Shown: positions 53,284 to 62,567 of the stretch, piece by piece | Numbering within the stretch: the stretch's first letter is position 1 | Layout: the number at the start of each line of letters is the position of its first letter | NCBI GenBank assembly: GCA_902628635.1 | Contig: CACONQ010000003.1 | Span: 1 to 64,000, forward strand | DNA length: 64,000 nt | Source of the DNA: an uncultured Pelagibacteraceae bacterium | Lineage (GTDB): Bacteria > Pseudomonadota > Alphaproteobacteria > Pelagibacterales > Pelagibacteraceae | Direction: 5' to 3' | Notes under the pieces: generated by a model | What the model was told of the DNA's origin: nothing | The model's database searches: none | Seen by the model: only the letters and a program-made list of their open reading frames with translations | Translations under genes and position numbers: made by a program

Positions 53284-54284
53284 GCGATATTACTTTTAAT
53301 TTTAGATATTAAATCACCTCTTACGATTTTTTCACAAACAGATAAAGAATTAGAAAAACCTATATAATCAGTAGCACCATGACTTTTTATAACTGGTGAG
53401 TCTAAGCCTATAAAAATAGCTCCATTATAAAGCCTTGGATCTAATCTTTTTTTAAATTTTTTAAAATTAAAATAATTAATTAAACCTGAAAGTTTACCAA
53501 TAATATTATTAGTAAAAGTTTTTTTTAATTCTTTTGTTATAAAATTAGCAGTGCCCTCTGCAGTTTTAAGAGCAATATTCCCGGTAAAACCATCTGAAAC
53601 GATTACATTTACATCACCTTTCATTAAATTATTACCCTCTATGTAACCTTTAAATTCATAATCTGAACTTTTTATTCTGTTTAATTTTTGATATGTTTCT
53701 TTTATTACCTCATTTCCCTTCATTTCCTCTGATCCAATATTTAGTAAAGCTACTTTTGCAATTTCATTCGGGTATAAAGATTTAAAAACTGAAGATCCCA
53801 TTACTGCAAAGTCAATTAGATTTTTATCACTACATTCAATATTAGCTCCAAGATCTAATACCACACTCATCCCTTTTTCATTTGGCCATAATGCTGAAAG
53901 CGCAGGTTTATCTATATTTTCAATCATTTTAAGATTTAATTTAGCAATGACTAATAACGCACCAGTGTTTCCAGCTGATATAATTGCATCAGCTTTTTTA
54001 TTTTTTACACTTTCTATAGCAAGCCACATACTGGTATCTTTGCCCCTTTTAGCAGCCTCTAGTGGAGTATCGGTTCCTTTGACATTATTTTTCGTATCAA
54101 AAATTTCATAAACGTCTTTACTTAAACCTGAAGGCAAATTACTTAAAATTTTTTCTTTATCACCAAAAATTTTATAAAAGATACTCTTAGTATTTTTATT
54201 ATGGTGAGCTATTCCATCAATAATTTTTTTTGGAGATCCATCTCCACCCATTGCATCAACCGCAATTGTTATGTTTTTAGACAT
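53280..54284 (-). CDS. plsX: Phosphate acyltransferase PlsX
   Basis: Converts acyl-ACP to acyl-phosphate, the first step of phospholipid synthesis with PlsY. The 334-residue protein has DAMGGDGSPK near the start, the ISAGNTGALL segment and the SDGFTGNIALK motif, all diagnostic. It is followed on the minus strand by ihfA with a 4-base overlap and preceded by rpmF. In most alphaproteobacteria fabH lies between plsX and ihfA. Confidence 0.95.
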   Translation of the reverse strand: MSKNITIAVDAMGGDGSPKKIIDGIAHHNKNTKSIFYKIFGDKEKILSNLPSGLSKDVYEIFDTKNNVKGTDTPLEAAKRGKDTSMWLAIESVKNKKADAIISAGNTGALLVIAKLNLKMIENIDKPALSALWPNEKGMSVVLDLGANIECSDKNLIDFAVMGSSVFKSLYPNEIAKVALLNIGSEEMKGNEVIKETYQKLNRIKSSDYEFKGYIEGNNLMKGDVNVIVSDGFTGNIALKTAEGTANFITKELKKTFTNNIIGKLSGLINYFNFKKFKKRLDPRLYNGAIFIGLDSPVIKSHGATDYIGFSNSLSVCEKIVRGDLISKIKSNIA

Positions 54285-54303
54285 TAAATGTATTATAAAT
54301 ATA

Positions 54304-54483
54304 TTATTCTTTAGGATCTAGAATTTGTCTGCCTTTATACATGCCGGTTTTTAAATCTAAATGGTGAGATAATCTATATTCACCACTTTTTTTGTCTTCA
54401 ATAACGTTTTTTGGAGAAACACGAATATGGGATCTCCTTTTTCCAGCTCTTGATTTTGTAGTTTTACGTTTAGGTACAGCCAT
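54304..54483 (-). CDS. rpmF: 50S ribosomal protein L32
   Basis: ATG at 54483-54481 to TAA at 54306-54304, 59 residues. It starts [19 protein letters not shown] and ends in a GRQILDPKE-like tail, matching L32 throughout, without the zinc Cys pairs seen in some bacteria. It is 2 bases downstream of the cytochrome chaperone gene and 19 bases upstream of plsX, the usual order. Confidence 0.95.
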   Translation of the reverse strand: MAVPKRKTTKSRAGKRRSHIRVSPKNVIEDKKSGEYRLSHHLDLKTGMYKGRQILDPKE

Positions 54484-54485
54484 AA

Positions 54486-54959
54486 TTAAAAATTGTTTTT
54501 AATTACACCTTTTGTAAAGAAATGAAAAGGTTTTTTTGATAAGAATTTTCTATATTTTTCAAAATAATCAATTAAATATGTTAAATTTCCATCAAAATTA
54601 ACATAGCTTTTAAATATTTCTTCTTTATCTTTTACTGAGAAAGCTTCCCACCTTTCAACTTTGTCTAAAATAGAGTGAAAAACATTCAAGTAATTTTTCA
54701 TTTTTTTATTTATTGATGCATCGCCATAGCCAATTTCACGAATACTTAGCTCTAGTTGGCGAAAAATATAGTCATATATGTTCTGCATTTCATTTTTGCT
54801 GATCTCACTTTTGTAATTTTTTATGAAGAAGCCTAAGTGAAATAATAAGATAGTTAAACGATCAGAAAATGTATCGTTTTTAGTAAAAATTTCGAATATT
54901 TTTTTATTTCTAGAGAAATTTACTAAATTGTTATAAATGTTAATATAATTATTGTTCAT
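54486..54959 (-). CDS. Ubiquinol-cytochrome c chaperone (CBP3-like)
   Basis: A 157-residue protein of the ubiquinol-cytochrome c chaperone family (yeast CBP3). The diagnostic stretch is [21 protein letters not shown], followed by a helix containing [14 protein letters not shown]. It supports assembly of cytochrome b in complex III. In relatives a DUF177 gene lies between it and rpmF; here only 2 bases separate them. Its ATG overlaps the divergent bamE ATG in the tetranucleotide CATG (54957-54960). Confidence 0.9.
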   Translation of the reverse strand: MNNNYINIYNNLVNFSRNKKIFEIFTKNDTFSDRLTILLFHLGFFIKNYKSEISKNEMQNIYDYIFRQLELSIREIGYGDASINKKMKNYLNVFHSILDKVERWEAFSVKDKEEIFKSYVNFDGNLTYLIDYFEKYRKFLSKKPFHFFTKGVIKNNF

Positions 54960-55407
54960 GAAATATATATTTATCTTTATATTTATTTTTATTTTAAGTT
55001 GCTCAACTAATAAAGTAGTAAAACACCACGGGGTTCATTTTTTAGACAAAAAGCATAAAAATCTTGAAATTAACAATACAAATAGAAATGATATTCTAAA
55101 ATTACTTGGTGAGCCTTCGACTAAAAGTTCATTTGACACCGACATTTGGATATATATCGAAAGAAAAATATCGACGGGATCAATATATAAACTCGGAAAA
55201 GAAAAATTAATAGTTAATAATGTTTTAGTGCTTGAAATAGATGAATTTGGACTTTTAGCCGACAAAAAGTTTTACGATAAAAATACAATGAAGAATATAC
55301 AGTTTGCAACTGCTTCAACAGACTCAGTTTACAGAAAAAGATCATTTGTTTATGATTTTTTATCTAGTATGAGACAAAAAATAAACGAACCAATTAAAAA
55401 AAAATAA
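54958..55407 (+). CDS. bamE: Outer membrane assembly factor BamE (SmpA/OmlA)
   Basis: Lipoprotein of the BAM complex. From ATG 54958 the protein has a signal peptide and lipobox ([17 protein letters not shown]), then a BamE fold including NTNRNDILKLLGEPST and the IWIYIERK strand. A TTG 6 bases upstream (54952) is a less likely alternative start. It stands alone on the + strand, divergent from CBP3-like gene and convergent with hppA (1-base spacing). Confidence 0.9.
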   Translation: MKYIFIFIFIFILSCSTNKVVKHHGVHFLDKKHKNLEINNTNRNDILKLLGEPSTKSSFDTDIWIYIERKISTGSIYKLGKEKLIVNNVLVLEIDEFGLLADKKFYDKNTMKNIQFATASTDSVYRKRSFVYDFLSSMRQKINEPIKKK

Positions 55408-57513
55408 TTATCCAGCAATAACAGCAAGTAAAAGTAGTGCAACTATGTTTGTTATCTTGATCATTGGATTTACGGCTGGACCAGCAGTATCTTTGTAAGG
55501 ATCTCCAACAGTGTCACCTGTTACTGCAGCTTTATGAGCTTCTGAGCCTTTACCACCATAATTTCCATCTTCAATGTATTTTTTGGCATTATCCCATGCG
55601 CCGCCTCCAGCCGTCATTGATACAGCAACAAATAATCCTGTGATGATTACACCAAGTAACATTGCACCTACTGATGCTAATGCAGCAACTTGTCCGCCAA
55701 TAGCAAAAATTATAAAATATAAAACTATTGGAGATAATACTGGTAACAAAGAAGGTATTATCATTTCTTTAATTGCTGCAACAGTCAACAGATCAACAAG
55801 CTTAGCATAGTCAGGTTTTTGTTTTCTTTTCATTATGCCAGGAAATTTTTTAAATTGTCTTCTTACTTCTATAACAACAGCCCCACCTGCTCTTCCAACA
55901 GCTTGCATTCCCATCGAACCAAATAAATATGGTAACATACCACCTATTAATAAACCTACGACTACATATGGATTGGATAAATCAAACGTTACAACAATTC
56001 CCTCTAATTTAGATCCAGCTTCTTTTGAAAAATGTTTAATATCCTCTGTATAAGCTGCAAAAAGAACTAAAGCGCCTAACCCTGCGGAGCCAATGGCATA
56101 TCCTTTAGTAACTGCTTTAGTAGTGTTACCTACTGCATCCAATGCGTCTGTGGTTTTTCGAACATTATTTGGTAATTTTGACATCTCTGCTATACCGCCA
56201 GCATTGTCTGTAACTGGTCCATATGCATCCAAGGCAACAACCATTCCTGCTAATGCAAGCATTGTAGTAACTGCTATTGCAATACCATATAATCCAGCAA
56301 TATAATTAGTAAGTAATATACCTGATACAATAATAAGTGCTGGTATAGCAGTAGCTTCTAATGAAACTGCAAGACCTTGAATTACATTCGTTCCATGACC
56401 AGTTGTTGATGAACTAGCTACACTCTTAACAGGTCTATAATTAGTTCCTGTATAATATTCTGTTACCCAAATTATCAGACCCGTAATAACCAAACCAATT
56501 ACACCACAATAATAAAGACTTTTACCATTAAATAAAATTCCATTTACACTATACTCTGTAGTAAAACCAATTACATAATCTGTTAGGGGATATAACAAAA
56601 TTAAAGAAGAAATTGCTGTAGCGACAAAGCCTTTATATAGGGCTGCCATAATATTTTTACTGTTACCCAATCGAACAAAGAAAGTACCTAATATTGAGGT
56701 AAGAATACAAACACCACCAATAGTCAAAGGATAAATCATCATATTTAAATCATTTACAAAAAAGATAGATGAAAGAACCATGGTTGCAACTATAGTTACA
56801 GCATATGTTTCAAACAAATCAGCTGCCATGCCTGCGCAGTCTCCTACATTATCTCCAACATTATCTGCAATAACAGCTGGATTTCTTGGATCGTCCTCTG
56901 GAATCCCAGCTTCAACTTTCCCTACTAGATCTGCACCTACATCTGCACCTTTTGTGAATATTCCACCACCTAATCTAGCAAAAATTGATATTAATGAAGC
57001 GCCAAATCCAAGTGCAACAAGTGCATTAACTATCTCTCTTTCGTTTATGTTAAATTTTAATAATAAATAATAATAAACAGCAATAGCAAGCAAAGCTAAT
57101 CCAGCAACAAGCATTCCTGTTACTGCACCAGATTTGAAAGCTACAGATAAACCATTAGACAAACCTTTTCTTGATGCCTCTGCTGTTCTTACATTAGCCT
57201 CTACTGATACTAACATCCCAACATAGCCAGCAATTCCTGAGAGAGCAGCACCAATTAAATAACCAAGTCCTACAAGAATACTAAAAGCATAACTTATTAT
57301 TATTAAGACAACAACACCGACAATGGCAATGGTTTTATACTGTCTGTTTAAATAAGCTTTTGCACCAATCTGAATAGCTGAAGCTATGTCCCGCATTTTA
57401 TCATTGCCTGAACTTGCATTTAAAATTTGTTTACCTGTAAAAAAACCATAAACTATTGATAATAATCCTGCTAATATTGTGTAAATTAATATTGTTTCTA
57501 CTGATGAGTTCAT
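55408..57513 (-). CDS. hppA: H+-translocating pyrophosphatase, K+-independent type
   Basis: Membrane pyrophosphatase that pumps protons on PPi hydrolysis. The 701-residue protein has about 16 transmembrane helices, the catalytic segment [19 protein letters not shown] and [13 protein letters not shown]. The K+-dependence signature reads GNTTKA; the Lys in place of Ala marks the K+-independent class. Common in SAR11, where it can recover energy from biosynthetic PPi. Confidence 0.95.
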   Translation of the reverse strand: MNSSVETILIYTILAGLLSIVYGFFTGKQILNASSGNDKMRDIASAIQIGAKAYLNRQYKTIAIVGVVVLIIISYAFSILVGLGYLIGAALSGIAGYVGMLVSVEANVRTAEASRKGLSNGLSVAFKSGAVTGMLVAGLALLAIAVYYYLLLKFNINEREIVNALVALGFGASLISIFARLGGGIFTKGADVGADLVGKVEAGIPEDDPRNPAVIADNVGDNVGDCAGMAADLFETYAVTIVATMVLSSIFFVNDLNMMIYPLTIGGVCILTSILGTFFVRLGNSKNIMAALYKGFVATAISSLILLYPLTDYVIGFTTEYSVNGILFNGKSLYYCGVIGLVITGLIIWVTEYYTGTNYRPVKSVASSSTTGHGTNVIQGLAVSLEATAIPALIIVSGILLTNYIAGLYGIAIAVTTMLALAGMVVALDAYGPVTDNAGGIAEMSKLPNNVRKTTDALDAVGNTTKAVTKGYAIGSAGLGALVLFAAYTEDIKHFSKEAGSKLEGIVVTFDLSNPYVVVGLLIGGMLPYLFGSMGMQAVGRAGGAVVIEVRRQFKKFPGIMKRKQKPDYAKLVDLLTVAAIKEMIIPSLLPVLSPIVLYFIIFAIGGQVAALASVGAMLLGVIITGLFVAVSMTAGGGAWDNAKKYIEDGNYGGKGSEAHKAAVTGDTVGDPYKDTAGPAVNPMIKITNIVALLLLAVIAG

Positions 57514-57570
57514 TTTAATTCCTAGATTTAATTATTTATTAATTATTAAAAATCGGACAATACAAAAAAG

Positions 57571-57576
57571 ATTATA
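57571..57576 (-). promoter_or_regulatory. Candidate -10 box for hppA
   Basis: On the minus strand a perfect TATAAT (57576-57571) lies 57 bases before the hppA ATG. The -35 region TAACCA at 17 bases is weak. The SD-like AGG near 57521 follows in the leader. The 83-base gap between thiL and hppA holds no other signal. Confidence 0.5.
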
Positions 57577-57596
57577 AAAGGCAACGTTTAACTTGG

Positions 57597-58553
57597 TTAA
57601 AAAGTATGAAAATATCCTTTGTTTTTTAGCGATATTCGTCTTCCAGCGCCATCTAGAATAATAGATTTATGCTTATTATCTGTCATTATTCCAATTTTAG
57701 TTATTCGAATCTTATTTTTGAGTGAAAAATCCCTAATTTTTTTTTGATTGAACTTTGGTGCTGTAAATAAAATCTGATAATCATCACCATTAGATATAAA
57801 TTTAATTTTTTTAAATTTTTTATTTAAAATTAATTTTAATAACTGCTTGGAGATAGGTATTTTTTTAAGATAAATTTTATATGATAACTTTTGTTTATTA
57901 ATAAGTTTTTTTAAGTCAGCAAATAAACCATCTGAAATATCTATTGAGGAGCTAGCGACTTCTTTCAATTTTTTAATAAATTTTATGTGTAATTCAGGAG
58001 AAAAGTACTTATCGATAAAATATTTTTCTAACCGGCTATTGGTCCTAATTATATTTTTTAAAATAGATAATCCAGTAAAACTGTCGCCTAAATTTCCAGT
58101 TACATATATGTCATCATTTTTTTTTGCTTTATTACGATGAACAATTGTAGAGGCGTACCCAATCGAGGTAATTGAAAATGATAATTTGTTTGACTTTACT
58201 GTATCGCCTCCTCCAATAGAAATTTTAAATTTATTTTGCTCTGATTTAATAGAATTTGATATTTTTGCCAAATTATTTTTTGTGAAATTATGTTTATTTC
58301 CTGATGCACAAATGAAGATGTATTTTGGATAAACGCCTTTACATATTAGGTCAGATATAGAGGATCTTATTATTTTTTTAATAACCTGACCAGGCTTTTT
58401 AAAATTTAAAAAATGTGTTTTTTCAAAATAAGTGTCTGTTGAAACTGCTAATTTATTTTTTTTATCAAAAAAAATATCATCATTAAGATTTAAGGATGCT
58501 TTACTGGTCGCTAGTTTTCTAAAATAATTATTAATAATTTCGAATTCATTCAT
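57597..58553 (-). CDS. thiL: Thiamine-monophosphate kinase
   Basis: Phosphorylates thiamine monophosphate to thiamine pyrophosphate. The 318-residue protein has the AIRS/ThiL fold: FEIINNYF start, DTYFEKTHFL metal/phosphate segment, IGGGDTVKS and SSIDISDGLFADL. Other thiamine genes are not in the window. It overlaps nusB by 8 bases and follows the riboflavin cluster, a common alphaproteobacterial order. Confidence 0.92.
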   Translation of the reverse strand: MNEFEIINNYFRKLATSKASLNLNDDIFFDKKNKLAVSTDTYFEKTHFLNFKKPGQVIKKIIRSSISDLICKGVYPKYIFICASGNKHNFTKNNLAKISNSIKSEQNKFKISIGGGDTVKSNKLSFSITSIGYASTIVHRNKAKKNDDIYVTGNLGDSFTGLSILKNIIRTNSRLEKYFIDKYFSPELHIKFIKKLKEVASSSIDISDGLFADLKKLINKQKLSYKIYLKKIPISKQLLKLILNKKFKKIKFISNGDDYQILFTAPKFNQKKIRDFSLKNKIRITKIGIMTDNKHKSIILDGAGRRISLKNKGYFHTF

Positions 58554-58947
58554 TATTTTTTCTTACTTCTTTTGAGATTTTATCAAGCAAAGCATTTAAA
58601 TATTTTGTTTTAGAGCTTTCAATAAAAAAGTTTGATGCATTTAAATATTCCTTGATAATAATTTTTTTAGGGATTTTAGTTTTATACAACAATTCATAAG
58701 CAGCACTCTTAATGATTGTTTGTAAAATTTTATCCATATTTTGAAATTTTATATCATTTAATGATTTGTTTATTTCTTCATATAATACTTCGTCTCTTTC
58801 TAAAGTACCTAAAACAACATCTTTTATAAATTTTTTAAATCTATGTTTTTCAAAAGTTATTTTCTCTTCTTTATTAAAAGTTAATGAGTAAATTTTTTGA
58901 ATTACTATTACTCTTGGATTTTTTTTTGGAGAATAATGAAGTTTCAT
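58546..58947 (-). CDS. nusB: Transcription antitermination factor NusB
   Basis: Small helical RNA-binding protein in rRNA antitermination. The 133 residues have the C-terminal half IKSAAYELLYKTKIPKKIIIKEYLN with the FIESSKTKYLNALLDKI helix, typical of NusB, while the N-terminal part is divergent (PRVIVIQKIYSLTF instead of the usual ARxxAVQALYQ-like start). It overlaps ribH by one base, as in many alphaproteobacteria. Confidence 0.85.
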   Translation of the reverse strand: MKLHYSPKKNPRVIVIQKIYSLTFNKEEKITFEKHRFKKFIKDVVLGTLERDEVLYEEINKSLNDIKFQNMDKILQTIIKSAAYELLYKTKIPKKIIIKEYLNASNFFIESSKTKYLNALLDKISKEVRKNNE

Positions 58948-59336
58948 TATTTTTGAGATAATACTGATAAAACAGCTATTGCGGCTTCTTTACCTTTTTT
59001 ACCACGTGCTTCTGCTTGTTTTTTATTTAGACATGTTATTACACCATTTCCAACTGGCTTCTTAGTATCAATACTTATTTTCATTATTGCATCTGTGGTT
59101 GCAGAAGAAATAAAATCAAAGTGAGGTGTTTCTCCTTTGATGACACAACCTAAAGCTATTGCAGCATCAAATTTTTTTATAAATTTTGAAATAGTCACAG
59201 GAATTTCAAAAACACCTGGTACTTTTATAATTTTTGTTTGATGAGTATTTTTTAACTCATTAAGAGCGCTTTTTAGTAACTCATCTGCAATATTTGTATA
59301 ATAATTTGCTATTACAACTAATATTTTTTTTTTCAT
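58947..59336 (-). CDS. ribH: 6,7-dimethyl-8-ribityllumazine synthase
   Basis: Condenses the ribityl-uracil intermediate with dihydroxybutanone phosphate. The 129-residue protein is slightly short, with the VVIANYYTNIADELL start, the VPGVFEIP loop, the GCVIKGETPHFDFI segment and PVGNGVITCL. It fits the icosahedral lumazine synthase fold. Overlaps ribBA by 4 bases. Confidence 0.93.
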   Translation of the reverse strand: MKKKILVVIANYYTNIADELLKSALNELKNTHQTKIIKVPGVFEIPVTISKFIKKFDAAIALGCVIKGETPHFDFISSATTDAIMKISIDTKKPVGNGVITCLNKKQAEARGKKGKEAAIAVLSVLSQK

Positions 59337-60439
59337 TTTAAAATTTCTTGTTTTACAATTTTAATTCCATATCCATCAAGACCAACAACTTTTTTTCTTG
59401 ATCTTGTAACCAATATCATATTCTTAATACCAAGCGATTTAATTATTTGCGCCCCAATACCGTAGGTTTTTATTAATTTATCTTGTCCAATTTTATTGTT
59501 TTCATTATTTTTATGTTTTTTTAAGGTTTGTGATACGGATTTTAAATTTGGATCCCTTATAAAAATAAGCACACAATTATTAAATTTTTTAAAGTAGTTA
59601 ATTGTCTTATTAAATGAATTTGGAATTTTTTGACTAATTAAATAATTTTCAACAACATTTGAAGAAATTACTCTTAGTCTAGTTGATATTTTTTTTTTGA
59701 GATTTCCCTTGATTAAAGCAAAATGTTCTGAACCATCAATTATATTTTCATAAATTTTAATTTTATAAATTTGTTTTTGTATTTTGATTTTTGAAGTTTT
59801 TTTTAATTTAATAAGTTTCTCTTTTTTAAGTCTGTAAGATATAAGATCCTCAATTTTTCCAATTTTAAGATTAAACTTATCAGCAAATTTGATTAGATCT
59901 TGCCCCCTAGCCATTGTTCCATCTTCATTCATTATTTCACAAATAACCGCTGCGGGATTTTTCTTAGCAAGTTTAGAGATATCGATTGATGCCTCTGTAT
60001 GTCCTGCTCTAACTAACACACCACCCTCTCTACCAATTATTGGAAAAACATGTCCCGGTGAAACAATATCTTTTTTTTTTACATTTCTTCTTGTTGCAAC
60101 TTTAATAGTTTTTGCCCTATCTCTAGCAGAAATACCTGTTGAAATACCTTTTCTAGCCTCAATTGACACTGTGAAAGCTGTTTGGTTTCTTGATTGATTG
60201 ACTGGGGCCATATAATTTAAATTTAATTTTTTTGCCTGTGTATTATTTAAAGTTAGGCAAATTAAGCCCCTGCCATTTTTAGCCATAAAATTTATTTTTT
60301 TTTTATCTACGTCAGAAGCACAAAAAACAAGATCACCTTCATTTTCTCGATTTTCATCATCAACTAAGATATACATTCCACCTTTTTTAGCGGTACGAAT
60401 AATTGTTTCAATGTTTGAGTAACTATTTTTTTTTAACAT
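59333..60439 (-). CDS. ribB: DHBP synthase with degenerate GTP cyclohydrolase II half (RibBA)
   Basis: The N-terminal 200 residues are 3,4-dihydroxy-2-butanone-4-phosphate synthase, with VDDENRENEGDLVFCA and the GHTEASIDISKLA motif, making the four-carbon precursor of riboflavin. The C-terminal 165 residues align to GTP cyclohydrolase II by position and by RLRVIS, YGIGAQI and TRSRKKVVGLDGYG, but the three zinc Cys and the RQEGRG-like catalytic stretch are absent. So it is probably only RibB in activity, and RibA activity must come from another gene. Confidence 0.9.
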   Translation of the reverse strand: MLKKNSYSNIETIIRTAKKGGMYILVDDENRENEGDLVFCASDVDKKKINFMAKNGRGLICLTLNNTQAKKLNLNYMAPVNQSRNQTAFTVSIEARKGISTGISARDRAKTIKVATRRNVKKKDIVSPGHVFPIIGREGGVLVRAGHTEASIDISKLAKKNPAAVICEIMNEDGTMARGQDLIKFADKFNLKIGKIEDLISYRLKKEKLIKLKKTSKIKIQKQIYKIKIYENIIDGSEHFALIKGNLKKKISTRLRVISSNVVENYLISQKIPNSFNKTINYFKKFNNCVLIFIRDPNLKSVSQTLKKHKNNENNKIGQDKLIKTYGIGAQIIKSLGIKNMILVTRSRKKVVGLDGYGIKIVKQEILK

Positions 60440-61013
60440 ATCTCTTCACATATTTTGACAAAATATCGATTTCAATATTTACTTTATCTTTTTTTTTTAA
60501 ATTGTTTAAATTAGTAAGCTTTAAAGTGTGCGGTATTATCCATAATTTAAAACCTTTTTTTGTTATCTTTGAAATTGTAAGTGAAACACCATTAATTAAT
60601 ATAGATGCTTTCTCTATTAAATCCTTTTTGAATTTATTATCAATCAAGATGTCAAAAATAATCGATTTATCTGATTTAGTAATTTTATTAACTATTCCAA
60701 CGGTATCAACATGACCTTGACAAATGTGACCTGATATATTTTGACCATATTTCATAGGTAGCTCGAGATTTATAATGTCACTTTTTTTAATATTTTGAAA
60801 TTTTGATCTTTTAAGAGTTTCATTTGATAAATAGAAACCTTGAATATTTTTTTTAACAGAGGATAAGGTTAAACAAACTCCATCACATGATATCGAGGTT
60901 CCTAAATCTTTTTTTTTTAATCTTAATGAAGATTTAACAAAAAGAGTAAGTCCTTTTTTATATTTTATAATTTTTTCAACACTACCCTTATTAAATATAA
61001 TTCCATTAAACAT
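60423..61013 (-). CDS. ribE: Riboflavin synthase, alpha chain
   Basis: Dismutates two lumazine molecules into riboflavin. The 196 residues form two repeated beta barrels: first from [14 protein letters not shown] with SISCDGVCLTL, and second from MKYGQNISGHICQGHVDTVG with ASILINGVSLTI. The GHVDTVG motif is strongly conserved. Starts near the overlap with ribBA (17 bases) and overlaps ribD by 8 bases. Confidence 0.95.
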   Translation of the reverse strand: MFNGIIFNKGSVEKIIKYKKGLTLFVKSSLRLKKKDLGTSISCDGVCLTLSSVKKNIQGFYLSNETLKRSKFQNIKKSDIINLELPMKYGQNISGHICQGHVDTVGIVNKITKSDKSIIFDILIDNKFKKDLIEKASILINGVSLTISKITKKGFKLWIIPHTLKLTNLNNLKKKDKVNIEIDILSKYVKRYVKKK

Positions 61014-62118
61014 AATTAAAATACCTTATGATTTTATCTTTATTAGAGTAAGTGTCTAACATTTTTTTATTTTTAAAATTTTTATTTAATCCAGAAAATA
61101 TATCTGAAATTTTAATTGATCCATTTGACTTAAGACTATTATTGCTTTTAAATAAGTAAAATTGATTAAAAAAATTTTTCTTTAAAAAAGATTTTGTAAT
61201 ATCATAACCTCCCTCAACTAATAGATTAAAGACCTTATTTTTATAGATCTCTTTTGCTATTTTATATGGGTCAAATTTGTCAATATTTTCATGTTTTATT
61301 TTTATAATATTAATCCCTTTTCTTTTAAGATATTTAATTTTTTTTAATTTATTAGAGTTATGAAATATAAAAGTATTTCTTCGACTTATACAATTAAGCA
61401 CATATGAAGAATTTTTGATCCTCAAATTTCTATCTATAATAAATATTTTTGGAGAAAAATTTTCTAAACCGGGTAATCTACAATTAAGCTTTGGATTATC
61501 TGCGTTAATTGTTTTATACGAAACTAAAATACCATCATTTCTGTATCTCAATAAATGAGTTACATTTAACGACTCCTGATTTGATATATACTGAGATTTA
61601 TTTGATTTAATATAATTGTCTTTTGAGCAAGCAATTTTACCTGTTATATAAGGCAATTTATGCTTGCGATTAAAAAAATAACTCGAGTAAAAATTTTTAA
61701 CTTCTCTTTTAAGAATTCCCTTTTTGACAACAATACCTTTTCTTTTAAAGACTTTAAGAGCTTTATTAGAAGTCCTTTCATCAATATCGGGGACTGAAAA
61801 GTATACTTTTTTAATCTTTGATTTAATTAATAAACTTGAACAAGGATCAGTTTTACCCTTATGGGTGCATGGCTCCATAGTAACATAGGCAGTAGAACCA
61901 CTTACATTATCAATGCTATTTTTTACTGCATTATATTCTGCATGTGGACGTCCATTTATTGAGGTTATTCCTGTTGAGATAATTTGATTATTTTTAACTA
62001 ATACACAACCAACAGATGGATTTTCTTTTGTTAAACCAGCGTTTTCTCGAGCAAGCGCTAAAGCCAAACCCATATAATAATTATTAATTGATTTAGTTTT
62101 ATCTTTTTTTGAAGACAT
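61006..62118 (-). CDS. ribD: Riboflavin biosynthesis deaminase/reductase RibD
   Basis: Bifunctional enzyme of the second and third riboflavin steps. The N-terminal cytidine-deaminase-like domain (about residues 15-150) has zinc motifs HAEYNAV and [11 protein letters not shown]. The C-terminal reductase domain (about 155-370) has the [18 protein letters not shown]-type nucleotide region and [14 protein letters not shown]. Overlaps nrdR by 20 bases. Confidence 0.94.
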   Translation of the reverse strand: MSSKKDKTKSINNYYMGLALALARENAGLTKENPSVGCVLVKNNQIISTGITSINGRPHAEYNAVKNSIDNVSGSTAYVTMEPCTHKGKTDPCSSLLIKSKIKKVYFSVPDIDERTSNKALKVFKRKGIVVKKGILKREVKNFYSSYFFNRKHKLPYITGKIACSKDNYIKSNKSQYISNQESLNVTHLLRYRNDGILVSYKTINADNPKLNCRLPGLENFSPKIFIIDRNLRIKNSSYVLNCISRRNTFIFHNSNKLKKIKYLKRKGINIIKIKHENIDKFDPYKIAKEIYKNKVFNLLVEGGYDITKSFLKKNFFNQFYLFKSNNSLKSNGSIKISDIFSGLNKNFKNKKMLDTYSNKDKIIRYFNYV

Positions 62119-62557
62119 CTATTTTGTCAACAAATTGAATAAAATCTTTCTCTTCTCTGAAATTTCTGTACACAGATGCAAAACGTACATAGGCAACTGG
62201 ATCTAGGTCCTTTAATCCGTCCATAACCATGGTTCCAATAGTATTTGATGCAATTTCATTTTGTCCTAATTCCTCTAATGATCTAGAGATCTTGGTAATA
62301 AATTTTTCAACTGTATCAGTATCGATAGGTCTTTTTTTTAGAGCGATGTAAATTGACTTAGCTAACTTATCTCTGTCAAAAGGAGATTTTCTACCATTCT
62401 TTTTTACAACCATTAATTCACGAATTTGTACTCTCTCAAATGTAGTAAATCTTTCTCCGCAACCACAAAGCCTTCTCCTTCTTATGGTAGTTCCATCTTC
62501 TGTAGGTCTTGAGTCAACTACCGAGGTCTCACCTCTTTTACAAATTGGACATATCAT
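62099..62557 (-). CDS. nrdR: Ribonucleotide reductase regulator NrdR
   Basis: ATP-cone repressor of ribonucleotide reductase genes. The 152 residues have a zinc ribbon followed by the ATP-cone domain [20 protein letters not shown]. The ribbon reads CPIC at residues 3-6 and then CGC at 31-33; the second pair is CxC, where relatives have CxxC, so one residue has been lost. The rest of the protein is normal. It is between glyA and ribD, the usual context. Confidence 0.94.
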   Translation of the reverse strand: MICPICKRGETSVVDSRPTEDGTTIRRRRLCGCGERFTTFERVQIRELMVVKKNGRKSPFDRDKLAKSIYIALKKRPIDTDTVEKFITKISRSLEELGQNEIASNTIGTMVMDGLKDLDPVAYVRFASVYRNFREEKDFIQFVDKIDVFKKR

Positions 62558-62567
62558 TTAAATTTAT

